Shown here: positions 44,409 to 52,996 of the stretch, piece by piece | Numbering within the stretch: the stretch's first letter is position 1 | Layout of the letters: each line of letters opens with the position of its first letter | DNA from: Psychrobacillus psychrotolerans | GTDB taxonomy: Bacteria; Bacillota; Bacilli; Bacillales_A; Planococcaceae | DNA: 64,000 nt | Assembly: GCF_900115805.1 (NCBI RefSeq) | Contig: NZ_FOXU01000004.1 | Coordinates: forward strand, 1-64,000 | Direction of reading: 5' to 3' | Made by a program: the position numbers and the translations under genes | Notes under the pieces: generated by a model | Seen by the model: only the letters and a program-made list of their open reading frames with translations | What the model was told of the DNA's origin: nothing | Database searches by the model: none

Positions 44409-44511
44409 AATACTAAAATATTCAGAATAATTATTTTTTTCGGGAGAATATATGGTAAATTAGGAAGAAGTAGTTTAAGTTTTTAAAGAAAAAATTCAAA
44501 GGGGAAGTAGG

Positions 44512-46425
44512 GTGATAGGTTTGGCGAAAATTTTAGTCGTAACACATCATAACTTTTCACATCTGTATTATGAAGTTCTAGAATTGATCCATTTACCTTT
44601 AAGTATAGATATACTTGAGATTCGATTTGGTGAGATTGAAAAAATTGACTATAATATGCTAGCAAAATATGATTTACTGATTACTAGTGGTGCTCACTTA
44701 GAAATGATTAATGAAAACTACTCGGAATTGTCATCTATTTTACCAATTTACCCTCTTCATTTTACTGAAGCTGATCTAGTGAAGGGTTTAGTAAAAGCTA
44801 AGCAACATGGGAATAAAGTGATGGTTATGTATTTCCCACGTACTGAATTTGAGTTACATAAATATAGTGAAATGTTAGGTATTGAAATCGAAATTTTAAA
44901 TTTTTCCTCTTTAAATGAAGCGGAAGAATTAATGATTCAACATAAGAAAAAAGGTTTCAATGTTATTGTTGGAACAAGCTCTGTGTGTGAAATAGCTGAA
45001 AAAAATGGAATCCATAATGTCTTTATCTACTCAAAGGATTCTTTAAAAACTGAAATAATCAAAGCCTACCAATTTGCTTCTATGAAAAATAAAATGACGA
45101 ATTATGCTATGGTAAAAGAGGCAATATTACTAAATGTAGAGAACCCAATACTATTACTAGACCAAAAATTTCTAATTACTAGTTTAAATACCCCTGCAGT
45201 AAAGTTATTTAAACTAAGACATAAGCACGAATTGATTGGTGAATCGTTATCAAAATTTTTGAAAATAGATATTCAATCAACAGACTTACCATTGGAAATC
45301 GAACATCCAAATTATAAAATAATTATTGAACCCATTTCCAGTAGTGCTACAGCGAAATCCTACGTCGCTGTTATTTCAAAAGAAACTATAAGACAAGTTA
45401 GTAAAACTTCTCCAACAGATTTTGCATCAAAATATGAATTTACCAATATTATTCATAACTCAAGTGAAATGAAAAAAGTCATTTTAAAAACAAAACAATA
45501 TGCTGTTTCTGATGCTCCACTACTCATAATTGGAGAATCTGGGACAGGTAAAGAGCTAATTGCTCACAGTATACATAAGTACAGTGGTCGTCGTTTAAAA
45601 CCTTTCTTACCTGTTAATTGTTCAGCAATTCCTCAGCATATACTAGAAAGTGAACTATTTGGCTATGAGGAAGGTGCCTTCACAGGTGCAAAAAAGGGAG
45701 GGAAACCTGGATATTTTGAATTGGCACAAAAAGGCACTATATTTTTAGACGAAATTGGAGAAATGCCAATTGAAATCCAAGCTAAACTACTACGTGTTGT
45801 GCAAGAAAAAGAAGTAATTCGTCTAGGAGGAAACAAAATTATTCCTCTTGATGTACGTGTTATAACCGCTACAAACAGAGATTTAAAAGAACTCATTAAA
45901 GAAAATTTATTCCGCGAAGATTTGTACTATCGTATTAATGTGCTACAAATCCAAGTGCCTTCACTTCGTAAACGCCAAGACGATATTCCGATTATATTGC
46001 GCCATCTACTGATTAAGTATGGTTTAGACAAAACAAAAGTGGACTTTTTAATAGAAAGTGTTAAGAATTCTCTTAATACGTATCAGTGGTATGGGAATAT
46101 TCGGGAGCTTGAAAACTTTGCTCAGCGTTTTTGTGCTTTAAACTCAATTGCAGATGATGAGACATATATATTAAAAATATTCTATGATGTTTTAGGAGAG
46201 TTCACATCTACGAATTTGAATGAAAATAACGAATCAATTAAATCTCCACCGATTACAATAGATTTAGAAGAAAACCCAAATATAGAGGAGTACGAAAAAA
46301 ATAAAATTTTAAATGCTCTAATCCAAAATCAAGGAAACAAACATACTACTGCGGAACAATTAGGTATTTCTAGGACCACACTCTGGCGTAAGATGAAGCA
46401 ATATAATATCAGTAAAATTATTTAA
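44512..46425 (+). CDS. Sigma-54-dependent transcriptional activator (PrpR-like sensor, PAS, AAA+, Fis HTH)
   Basis: Activator of 637 residues that remodels sigma-54 polymerase. It starts with GTG 44512, 7 nt after AAAGGGG. Residues about 5-195 resemble the PrpR N-terminal ligand domain (KILVVTHHNF, DLLITSGAH, FNVIVGTSSVCEIAEKNG). A PAS-like segment spans about 215-300. The AAA+ domain spans 315-550: Walker A GESGTGKE, GAFTGA loop, Walker B GTIFLDEIGEMP, arginine-finger region FREDLYYRINVLQIQVPSLR. The Fis-type HTH ends the protein (TTAEQLGISRTTLWRKMKQ). It very likely senses the pathway substrate or a CoA intermediate and binds the TGAAAC arrays; the site assignment is inferred. Confidence 0.93.
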   Translation: MIGLAKILVVTHHNFSHLYYEVLELIHLPLSIDILEIRFGEIEKIDYNMLAKYDLLITSGAHLEMINENYSELSSILPIYPLHFTEADLVKGLVKAKQHGNKVMVMYFPRTEFELHKYSEMLGIEIEILNFSSLNEAEELMIQHKKKGFNVIVGTSSVCEIAEKNGIHNVFIYSKDSLKTEIIKAYQFASMKNKMTNYAMVKEAILLNVENPILLLDQKFLITSLNTPAVKLFKLRHKHELIGESLSKFLKIDIQSTDLPLEIEHPNYKIIIEPISSSATAKSYVAVISKETIRQVSKTSPTDFASKYEFTNIIHNSSEMKKVILKTKQYAVSDAPLLIIGESGTGKELIAHSIHKYSGRRLKPFLPVNCSAIPQHILESELFGYEEGAFTGAKKGGKPGYFELAQKGTIFLDEIGEMPIEIQAKLLRVVQEKEVIRLGGNKIIPLDVRVITATNRDLKELIKENLFREDLYYRINVLQIQVPSLRKRQDDIPIILRHLLIKYGLDKTKVDFLIESVKNSLNTYQWYGNIRELENFAQRFCALNSIADDETYILKIFYDVLGEFTSTNLNENNESIKSPPITIDLEENPNIEEYEKNKILNALIQNQGNKHTTAEQLGISRTTLWRKMKQYNISKII

Positions 46426-46453
46426 TAGATTTAACCTGTTACTTTTAAATAAA

Positions 46454-46502
46454 AAAACAACCATTTTTCACCATAATAAAGGTGAAAGATGGTTGTTTTT
46501 TT
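46454..46502 (+). terminator. Terminator of the sigma-54 activator gene
   Basis: AAAACAACCATTTTTCACC and GGTGAAAGATGGTTGTTTT pair over 19 bp (one mismatch) with loop ATAATAAA, then Ts. Confidence 0.9.
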
Positions 46503-46534
46503 ATTTATGTTGGTTGTTGCAAAAATTACAACCT

Positions 46535-46571
46535 TTGTTTCATATTGTTTCAAAATTGAAAAAAATGAAAC
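46535..46571 (+). promoter_or_regulatory. Second TGAAAC/GTTTCA cluster, candidate activator-binding region
   Basis: TTGTTTCA at 46535-46542 and again at 46545-46552, then TGAAAC at 46566-46571 in the opposite sense. It lies 70-110 bp before the -24 element at 46644, like the array at 38017. Confidence 0.55.
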
Positions 46572-46642
46572 GAAATTAAATCTCAAAATTAAAAATATTA
46601 TGATTGTTTTGGTTATTACTCTATTTGAAAGAATAAAAGGTT

Positions 46643-46658
46643 TGGCATGGATATTGCT
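46643..46658 (+). promoter_or_regulatory. Sigma-54 (-24/-12) promoter of the transporter genes
   Basis: TTGGCATGGATATTGCT: GG at 46644-46645 and GC at 46656-46657, 10 bp apart. Nearly identical to the promoter at 38147 and 51 bp before the GTG at 46708. Confidence 0.85.
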
Positions 46659-46707
46659 ATAAATTAAATAAGTCCATAAATTTAGGAATTAGGGAAGGAG
46701 GTTTACA

Positions 46708-47928
46708 GTGGAGATTGAAACTCCAAATCGTTCAATCATCTTTAACAAGCATTTAGTCTGGATGTTATTAATCCAAACAATTACCGCCATGTCCTACTAT
46801 GGCTATATTCCTTTAATTCCAATGATTGAACGTGATTTCAAGTTAAACAAGACGGAAATTGGATGGATGACCTCCTCTATTTTTGTTGGGTCCTCCCTTA
46901 TAGCAATTCCATCAGGAATTCTAGTGGATAGGTTAGGCTCAAGAAAAGTTCTATTAATTTTTACTTGTTGCTTAGTTGTAGTACTCAGTTCTTTTGCAGT
47001 GGTAAATAATTTCTGGTTGTTATTAATTTTGTTATTACTTGTAGGAGTATGTTATGGGTCTATTACACCTGGAACGAATAAGCACATAATGACCCACTTC
47101 TCGGTATTAAATCGTGGAACCATTATGGGATTTAAACAAATGGGGGTTCCACTTGGTAGTGCATTAGGTACTATTTCATTACCCTTCATTGCTTACCATT
47201 ATAATTGGAGGGCTAGTATGGTAGTTCTTGCGTTAATAACACTACTATTAGTAGTTATTTACTATAAGACTATTGAGCCTGAGATAATAGATTCTAAATC
47301 AAAAAGTACGGTTTTAAAAGATCTTATAATAATACTTAAAAACAAAGCTTTAATTCATACAATTTGCATTATCTTCTTCTTCATATGGGTTCAGTTGAGT
47401 GTCATGACTTACTTAGTTGTATATTTCATCCAAGATAAGTTAATCAGTTTTGCGTTAGCAACAGCAAGTCTGGTATTTCTTCAGGTAGGCGGAGTATTAG
47501 GTCGTGCTCTCTGGGGGTGGATAAATGATAAATGGATGGGTCGAGACCGCAGCAAAATAATAGGCATAATAGGTTTATTATCAGGTTGTTTATTATTAAT
47601 AATGATAGCACTTCCAGTTCATTTTTCTTTAATAGGAGTATACATTTTGGTTTTTTTGTTAGGAGTAACAACACAAGGATGGAATGGGATTTTTGTAGTA
47701 ATGATTTCAGAAGTAGCACCAAAACAATACATTGGATTAGCAAGTGGTGTTGGTTTATCAGTAGTGTATCTTGGGGCAATTATAGGGACCCCACTTTCCG
47801 GAAAAATAATAGATTTACAACAGAACTACACATTTATGTGGGGTATATGTGCAGGTGTTATTTTAACCGTAGGACTCAGCTTATTCATAAAACCAATTAA
47901 GATAAATATCGTTACCGAAGAAATATAA
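46708..47928 (+). CDS. MFS transporter
   Basis: A twelve-helix major facilitator of 406 residues, starting with GTG after GGAGG. It has the family A-motif between helices 2 and 3 (GILVDRLGSRKVLLIF) and a related loop in the second half (RALWGWINDKWMGRDR). The first helix carries LIQTITAMSYYGYIPLIPMI. It is first in the transporter operon read from the sigma-54 promoter, followed 27 bp later by the TRAP genes, so two different uptake systems, or one importer and one exporter, serve the same pathway. Substrate is unknown; a carboxylate is likely from context. Confidence 0.9.
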   Translation: MEIETPNRSIIFNKHLVWMLLIQTITAMSYYGYIPLIPMIERDFKLNKTEIGWMTSSIFVGSSLIAIPSGILVDRLGSRKVLLIFTCCLVVVLSSFAVVNNFWLLLILLLLVGVCYGSITPGTNKHIMTHFSVLNRGTIMGFKQMGVPLGSALGTISLPFIAYHYNWRASMVVLALITLLLVVIYYKTIEPEIIDSKSKSTVLKDLIIILKNKALIHTICIIFFFIWVQLSVMTYLVVYFIQDKLISFALATASLVFLQVGGVLGRALWGWINDKWMGRDRSKIIGIIGLLSGCLLLIMIALPVHFSLIGVYILVFLLGVTTQGWNGIFVVMISEVAPKQYIGLASGVGLSVVYLGAIIGTPLSGKIIDLQQNYTFMWGICAGVILTVGLSLFIKPIKINIVTEEI

Positions 47929-47955
47929 AAATGAATCATTAAATGGAGGGATAGA

Positions 47956-49248
47956 ATGGAAGTTTTAATTTTTGTTGCTGTGTTGTTCTTGTTACTAATT
48001 ACAGGTCTACATATTGGTGTAGCACTGGGAGTGAGTGCACTTACTATTCTTGTTATATTCCAAGGAACAAGCCTAAATGTTGTAGCACAACAAACATTTA
48101 ACTCAGGTAATAGCTATGCACTTGCTGCAATTCCATTCTTTATTTTAGCAGGGGACTTAATTATGAAAGGAGGACTAGCTAAAAAAATTCTGGAGTTGAC
48201 TGATATTGTCACACATAAGATTCAAGGCGGTACAGCAATGGGAGCCATGCTAGTGAGTGTTTTTTTCGCAGCTGTATCTGGCTCATCTGTAGCATCAGCA
48301 GCAGCAGTAGGAAAAAACTTAGTTCAAATTATGAGTGAAAAAGGTTATCCGAAAAAATTTGTGGCTGGTCTTGTAGCAACTGGTGGTACTTTAGGTCTTC
48401 TAATTCCACCAAGTTTAAGTTTCATACTTATAGGAAGTATGATTGGTATTCCTGTTATTGATTTATTCACGGCTGGAATAGTACCAGGAGTGATGCAGGC
48501 AGTCATGTTACTTATGATGACTTGGTGGATTTGTCGAAGAAAAGGGTGGGAGATGCCTGCTGCTATAAAAGCAACGCGTGAAACAGTTCGAAGCAGAGCA
48601 TCAGCACTAAAATCAATTGGCTCAGCCTCCGGTGTTTTGTTTTTACCGTTTTTAATATTAGGTGGGATTTACCTAGGCTTCTTTACACCTACTGAGGTGT
48701 CCGCAGTTGCAGTTATTTATGCAGCATTTTTATCGGTTATTATCTATAAGTCAATCAAAGCAAAAGAGTTATGGGGGATTAGTCGGGACGCATTATATCA
48801 GACGGGAATGATTTATTTAATCTTAATTGGAGGCGGTTTAACCGCATACATGTTAAAAGTTCTTGGTTTGACTGCTCAAATTGTAACTGTAGTAGGAGAT
48901 TGGGGATTAACAGGCTGGCAGTTTTTAATAATAGTGAACATCTTGTTACTTATCATTGGACTATTTTTAGATGGAGTTACGGTAATTGCATTAGTAGCGC
49001 CTATTTTATTCCCCATTGCAACTGGGCTAGGTATTGATCCAATTCACTTTGCCGTAATAATGACAATGAATATTGAAATTGCAACTTTAACTCCACCTGT
49101 AGGTCTAAATCTATTTGTAATGAGTGGTTTGACAAATATTTCGATTCAAGACGTGGCTAAAGGTGTAGGTCCATACTACATTGTTCTATTTGTATCCTTA
49201 ATTTTAGTAACATACTTCCCTCAAATCTCACTTGTATTACTTAATTGA
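47956..49248 (+). CDS. dctM: TRAP transporter large permease (DctM type)
   Basis: The main membrane subunit of a tripartite ATP-independent periplasmic-type importer (430 residues, about 12 helices). Conserved segments: FFAAVSGSSVASAAAVGKNL near 100, GGTLGLLIPPSLSFILIG near 145, and IATLTPPVGLNLFVMSGL near 375. TRAP systems import C4-C6 dicarboxylates and related acids using the sodium gradient. The order M, Q, P is found here with each gene preceded by its own AGGAGG-type site. Confidence 0.95.
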   Translation: MEVLIFVAVLFLLLITGLHIGVALGVSALTILVIFQGTSLNVVAQQTFNSGNSYALAAIPFFILAGDLIMKGGLAKKILELTDIVTHKIQGGTAMGAMLVSVFFAAVSGSSVASAAAVGKNLVQIMSEKGYPKKFVAGLVATGGTLGLLIPPSLSFILIGSMIGIPVIDLFTAGIVPGVMQAVMLLMMTWWICRRKGWEMPAAIKATRETVRSRASALKSIGSASGVLFLPFLILGGIYLGFFTPTEVSAVAVIYAAFLSVIIYKSIKAKELWGISRDALYQTGMIYLILIGGGLTAYMLKVLGLTAQIVTVVGDWGLTGWQFLIIVNILLLIIGLFLDGVTVIALVAPILFPIATGLGIDPIHFAVIMTMNIEIATLTPPVGLNLFVMSGLTNISIQDVAKGVGPYYIVLFVSLILVTYFPQISLVLLN

Positions 49249-49287
49249 TGATGTGGGGAGCTTTTTATAAAACTTGGAGGTGACAGA

Positions 49288-49854
49288 ATGAAAATTTTTG
49301 ATGCGATAGAAAATAAAGTGATTGTTCCAATTGCCGTTACATTATTCATAGTTTCATGCTGTTGGATGCTAGTGGAAGGTATAAGCCGCCAGTTTTTCCA
49401 TAAATCTTTCAACTTCTCAGAGGAATTAGTAATATTCTCCTTAATTTGGGCTATTTTCTTAACACTTGGAAAAGGGGGACAAAAAAATGTGCATATTGTA
49501 GTCGATTTATTCACATCAAAATTCAGTAAAAAAACATTAAAATTAACTTCCATTTTTAATTCACTTATCGGTTTGATCTACTCAGCATTTCTTGTATATG
49601 TTGGTATTAGTTATGTTCAACATTTAATGGCTACAGGTATAACCTCTCACTCGTCTCTAAGATTACCAATGGGGATTGTATTTCTAGTGATACCTATAGG
49701 AATGACGTTTTTAGGATTATTTTATGTAAAGGAAATGAAAAAAACACTTACAAACGATTCAAAAGTGCAAGCCGTTAGTGAAGAGCTACAAAAGGAAAAC
49801 AATATACCAATCGAGTCAAAGAGCAAAAAAAGAGAACTGCAAAGTAGTAATTAA
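49288..49854 (+). CDS. dctQ: TRAP transporter small permease (DctQ type)
   Basis: The four-helix small membrane subunit (188 residues). It has the DctQ pattern MLVEGISRQFFHKSFNFSEE and an acidic LIWAIFLTLGKGGQKNVHIVV stretch (split over helix 2). The C-terminal tail is long and charged (KSKKRELQSSN). It starts with ATG after GGAGGTGA and lies between the DctM and DctP genes. Confidence 0.9.
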   Translation: MKIFDAIENKVIVPIAVTLFIVSCCWMLVEGISRQFFHKSFNFSEELVIFSLIWAIFLTLGKGGQKNVHIVVDLFTSKFSKKTLKLTSIFNSLIGLIYSAFLVYVGISYVQHLMATGITSHSSLRLPMGIVFLVIPIGMTFLGLFYVKEMKKTLTNDSKVQAVSEELQKENNIPIESKSKKRELQSSN

Positions 49855-49865
49855 GGAGGATGAAT

Positions 49866-50876
49866 ATGAGAATAAAAAGTGTATGGAAGATAATTATAAT
49901 AGGTTTATTGATCGGATTATTAAGTGCTTGTAATAGTAGTGCAAAATCAGATTCTAAAGGAACACATGAGATTGTTATGACACATGAACTACCAGAAAGT
50001 TTCCATAAACATAAATATATGGAGAAATTTAAAGAGATTGTAGAAGAGAAGAGTGAAGGTCGCTTAGAAGTTAAAATTTATCCAGCAGCAACTCTATTCA
50101 AAGATGGAGAAGCAGTAGAAGCATTAGGAACAGGTGCTGTCCAAATGGTATGGCCGGTAAGCTCTCACTTTGAGTCGTTATCAGAAAGTTATGGAATAGC
50201 TGGTTTGCCATTTGGTGTAACAGACGAAAGAATGGCAAACGAAGAATTTAGAAATCAGTTAACGACTAATTTAAATGGCTATGTAGAAGAAAAAGGAGTT
50301 AAAGTTTTAGGTTTATTACGTACTGCTGAATCCATTTTCTTAGCAAAAGATGTGGAATTAAAAAGCATTAAAGATTTTAAAAATATGAAGATTAGAACGG
50401 TTTCAGGTCATGTTGCATCTGATATGTTGGAATCAGTAGGGTCGACTGCAATATCTATGCCATCTACAGAATTGGCCACATCTTTATCTCAGGGAGCAAT
50501 CGATGGTGTAAATACTTCACCCGATGGATGGAAGGATGTTGTAGGTTCAGCAGCTAAATATGGTTATGTCGTTCCTGATATGCAAATTTTCACTTACTCT
50601 ATGGCTACGGATGCGGCATGGTTCAACGAATTACCATCAGATTTAAAAGAAATTATTACAGAAGCAGCTGATGAAATCATAGTAGAACAATGGAAGGAAA
50701 CGAAACAACTAGATGAAAAGTATATTAATGAAGTTGTAGCGGATTATGGCACAATTAACTATGCAACTGACGAAGATGTGAAAGCATGGGAAAAAGAGAT
50801 GGAAAAAGTATACGCGAAATTTGAAAAACGACAACCAGAAGCATATAAGGAATTTATGAAACTAATTAATCAATAA
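49866..50876 (+). CDS. dctP: TRAP transporter substrate-binding lipoprotein (DctP type)
   Basis: The extracellular receptor of the TRAP importer (about 336 residues). ATG 49860 is too close to AAGGAGG, so ATG 49866 is chosen. It is a lipoprotein with lipobox LLSAC at about residue 20. The DctP core includes HELPESFHKHKYMEKFKEIV, GRLEVKIYPAATLFKDGEAV, the substrate-carboxylate Arg in KNMKIRTVSGHVASDML, and LSQGAIDGVNTSPDGWKDV. The Arg in the KIRT motif pairs with a substrate carboxylate in known members, so an organic acid is the likely ligand. Confidence 0.93.
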   Translation: MRIKSVWKIIIIGLLIGLLSACNSSAKSDSKGTHEIVMTHELPESFHKHKYMEKFKEIVEEKSEGRLEVKIYPAATLFKDGEAVEALGTGAVQMVWPVSSHFESLSESYGIAGLPFGVTDERMANEEFRNQLTTNLNGYVEEKGVKVLGLLRTAESIFLAKDVELKSIKDFKNMKIRTVSGHVASDMLESVGSTAISMPSTELATSLSQGAIDGVNTSPDGWKDVVGSAAKYGYVVPDMQIFTYSMATDAAWFNELPSDLKEIITEAADEIIVEQWKETKQLDEKYINEVVADYGTINYATDEDVKAWEKEMEKVYAKFEKRQPEAYKEFMKLINQ

Positions 50877-50892
50877 GTGGCGGGTGACTAAT

Positions 50893-51771
50893 TTGGAGAT
50901 TTTAATAGCTGGTGTTCAAGTAGGTCCTTACGAAAGCGAAAATATGTTTTGGAAAAATTTTGAGGAGAGTATTTCTATGCTTGTAAAAGAGAAAAACCCT
51001 TATTTGATAGCTCTCTCAGAACTAATGCATATTCCGTATCTTGCTGTTGTAAAAAATGATGAGGAATTTAATTTTGCACAAACTATTAATGGTGAGGTAG
51101 TTACAAAAACGGTTGAATTATCCCGAAAATATAATGTTCATATTATAGGGACACTGTTTGAGAAAGAGGAAACAAAACAAGGTGGCTTTAACTATTACAA
51201 TAGCTCATTTGTCTGTTCCCCAAGTAGAGGGCTACTAGGAACATATAGAAAGGTTCATTTACCGACAATAGATCATCCTAGCTTGATTACAAATGAAAAA
51301 TATTATTTTGAGCAATTTGGTGGTGGAGGAACAGAATTTCCTATTTTTACACTCGATAATGGAGTGAAAATTGGTTGTTTGATTTGCTTTGATCGCTCTT
51401 TCCCAGAAGCGTGGAAATGTTTATCAGTACAAGGAGCACAGATTGTAGTTGTACCTACGGCTACTTTTGGATTTAGGTATGATTTATACGTAAAGGAATT
51501 ACAGATTCGGGCAATGGAAAATAATGTGTTTGTGTTAGCGGTTAACAAGGCTGGTAATGAAGTTTATCCTGAAAATACACCGAAACGTGCTAACTTTGGT
51601 TGTAGTAACATCATCAACCCTAAAGGAGAAATCCTTGAGTTAGCAGGTGACGTACCTTGGTCTTCAATAGCGCAAGCAATTTCAATTTCTACTGTAGAAG
51701 AAAGCAAGAATCTAATTGATTGGAAGTTAGAAAGAAAACCAGAAGTTTACAAAAAATACTTATATCAATAA
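50893..51771 (+). CDS. Nitrilase-superfamily carbon-nitrogen hydrolase
   Basis: A cytoplasmic amidase/nitrilase-family enzyme (about 292 residues). GTG 50884 is in frame but lies inside the GGCGGGTGA ribosome site; TTG 50893 matches the paralog's start. The full triad is present: Glu43 (ALSELMHIP), Lys120 (TYRKVHL) and Cys165 (CLICFDRSFPEAW). It likely hydrolyses an amide or carbamoyl bond of the pathway substrate. The gene follows dctP by 16 bp and so belongs to the transporter operon. Compare the paralog at 43519, where the Cys is replaced. Confidence 0.88.
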   Translation: MEILIAGVQVGPYESENMFWKNFEESISMLVKEKNPYLIALSELMHIPYLAVVKNDEEFNFAQTINGEVVTKTVELSRKYNVHIIGTLFEKEETKQGGFNYYNSSFVCSPSRGLLGTYRKVHLPTIDHPSLITNEKYYFEQFGGGGTEFPIFTLDNGVKIGCLICFDRSFPEAWKCLSVQGAQIVVVPTATFGFRYDLYVKELQIRAMENNVFVLAVNKAGNEVYPENTPKRANFGCSNIINPKGEILELAGDVPWSSIAQAISISTVEESKNLIDWKLERKPEVYKKYLYQ

Positions 51772-51813
51772 TTTAAATTTCAAAAAAATAGTTCTTATCA
51801 ACAAGTAAAAAAA

Positions 51814-51847
51814 TGTCCTCAATAGTTTGTATAAACTTTTGAGGACA
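51814..51847. terminator. Stem-loop after the nitrilase gene
   Basis: TGTCCTCAATAGTTT and AAACTTTTGAGGACA pair with one mismatch around GTAT. An A-run precedes it but no T-run follows, so termination on the plus strand may be weak. Confidence 0.45.
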
Positions 51848-51869
51848 AATGTTAAATGGGTCAATTTAG

Positions 51870-52165
51870 ATGAAAATTGGTGTTGATGTAGGAGGTACAT
51901 TTACAGACTTAATGTTAGTTAATACACAAAGTAAAGAAACTATAGTTCATAAAGTTCCTTCGACTCCGAAGGATCCATCGGGGGGTATGGTAATCCTTTA
52001 GACAGAGTTCCTGAAAAGGTTGTAGAAGACGTCCTTGACGAGTTTATAAGCATGGAGTCAGCTAGGGATATCTACGGTGTAGTTATTGATGATAAACGAC
52101 AGTTATACCTAGTAGCTACAATTGAACTAAGAAAGAATAAGAGAAAAGAAAATGTGAAAGCTTGA
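51870..52165 (+). pseudogene. Hydantoinase/oxoprolinase (HyuA/HyuB) deletion remnant
   Basis: From ATG 51870 the frame encodes MKIGVDVGGTFTDLMLVN and about 25 more residues, the conserved nucleotide-binding start of HyuA (hydantoinase/5-oxoprolinase large subunit). It then reaches a TAG near 52000. An overlapping frame starting near 51973 encodes GSIGGYGNPLDRVPEKVVED and SARDIYGVVIDD, the conserved C-terminus of HyuB. Full-length HyuA and HyuB together need about 3.7 kb, so an internal deletion of more than 3 kb has joined the first codons of one gene to the last codons of the other. Nothing functional should remain. Confidence 0.8.
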
Positions 52166-52284
52166 ACATGTAACTTCATACATGTCATTCCAACAAAGGA
52201 ATATACTCATTGAGACCGCTATTATGGTGGTCTCCCTTTTGTTAAGAATAACCTTAAAATAAAGACAGAAAGTGGGAAGATGAA

Positions 52285-52932
52285 ATGTCTACAGAACAAT
52301 TTGATGCTTATCAGAAAGCTGGTTATGGACAAGGTAACGTCGGTTTTGGTAAAAAGGCTGCTATTCTTGTTGTGGATTTTCAAAAGGCATTTACCTATTC
52401 AGAGTCACCTCTTGGTGGGAGTCCATTAATCACAGCCGCTGTGAAAAAAACAAAAGACCTGTTATCGATTGCTAGAGAAGTCGATATCCCAATAATATTT
52501 ACTGTTGTGGGTTATCGGGAAGACCAGCAAGATATGGGTTTATGGCCTTTAAAAGTCAAGACACTTTCAACTGTAAAATTAGGTTCCAAGTGGGTGGAGA
52601 TTGATGAAGAATTAGAGGTTCTAGAGAAAGATATTGTTTTAACCAAAAAGATGCCTTCAGCTTTTTTTAACACGGATTTAATAAACATTCTAATTAGTCA
52701 AGGAGTTGATACAGTTATTATTACTGGGTGCACCACTAGCGGATGTATTAGAGCAACAGCTGTAGATTCTTTTTCTTATGGATTTCGTACCATTATTGCA
52801 GAGGAGTGTGTAGGAGATCAAGGGTTGGCACCACATCGGGCAAATTTATTTGATATAAACAATCGGTATGGAGATGTATTATCAAATAAAGAGATTTTTA
52901 ACCATCTAACCGAAAAACTGTTAAAACAATAG
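52285..52932 (+). CDS. Isochorismatase-family cysteine hydrolase (N-carbamoylsarcosine-amidase-like)
   Basis: A 215-residue alpha/beta hydrolase of the isochorismatase/CSHase group. The triad is visible: Asp31 (AILVVDFQKAF), Lys122 (VLTKKMPSAFF) and Cys154 (GCTTSGCIRATAVD). The TSGC(I/V)RA(T/S)A form of the Cys motif is typical of N-carbamoylsarcosine amidase and related N-carbamoyl or ureido hydrolases. It follows the hydantoinase remnant, and these enzymes are often neighbours in hydantoin or creatinine breakdown, so this gene may be a leftover of that pathway or a working amidase. It is intact with ATG and a plausible GGGAAG site. Confidence 0.85.
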   Translation: MSTEQFDAYQKAGYGQGNVGFGKKAAILVVDFQKAFTYSESPLGGSPLITAAVKKTKDLLSIAREVDIPIIFTVVGYREDQQDMGLWPLKVKTLSTVKLGSKWVEIDEELEVLEKDIVLTKKMPSAFFNTDLINILISQGVDTVIITGCTTSGCIRATAVDSFSYGFRTIIAEECVGDQGLAPHRANLFDINNRYGDVLSNKEIFNHLTEKLLKQ

Positions 52933-52996
52933 TTTTAATATGCATGGCGTCATCCGGAAGGGGTGGTGCTTTTTGGATTGTATGTGTGCCATAATG

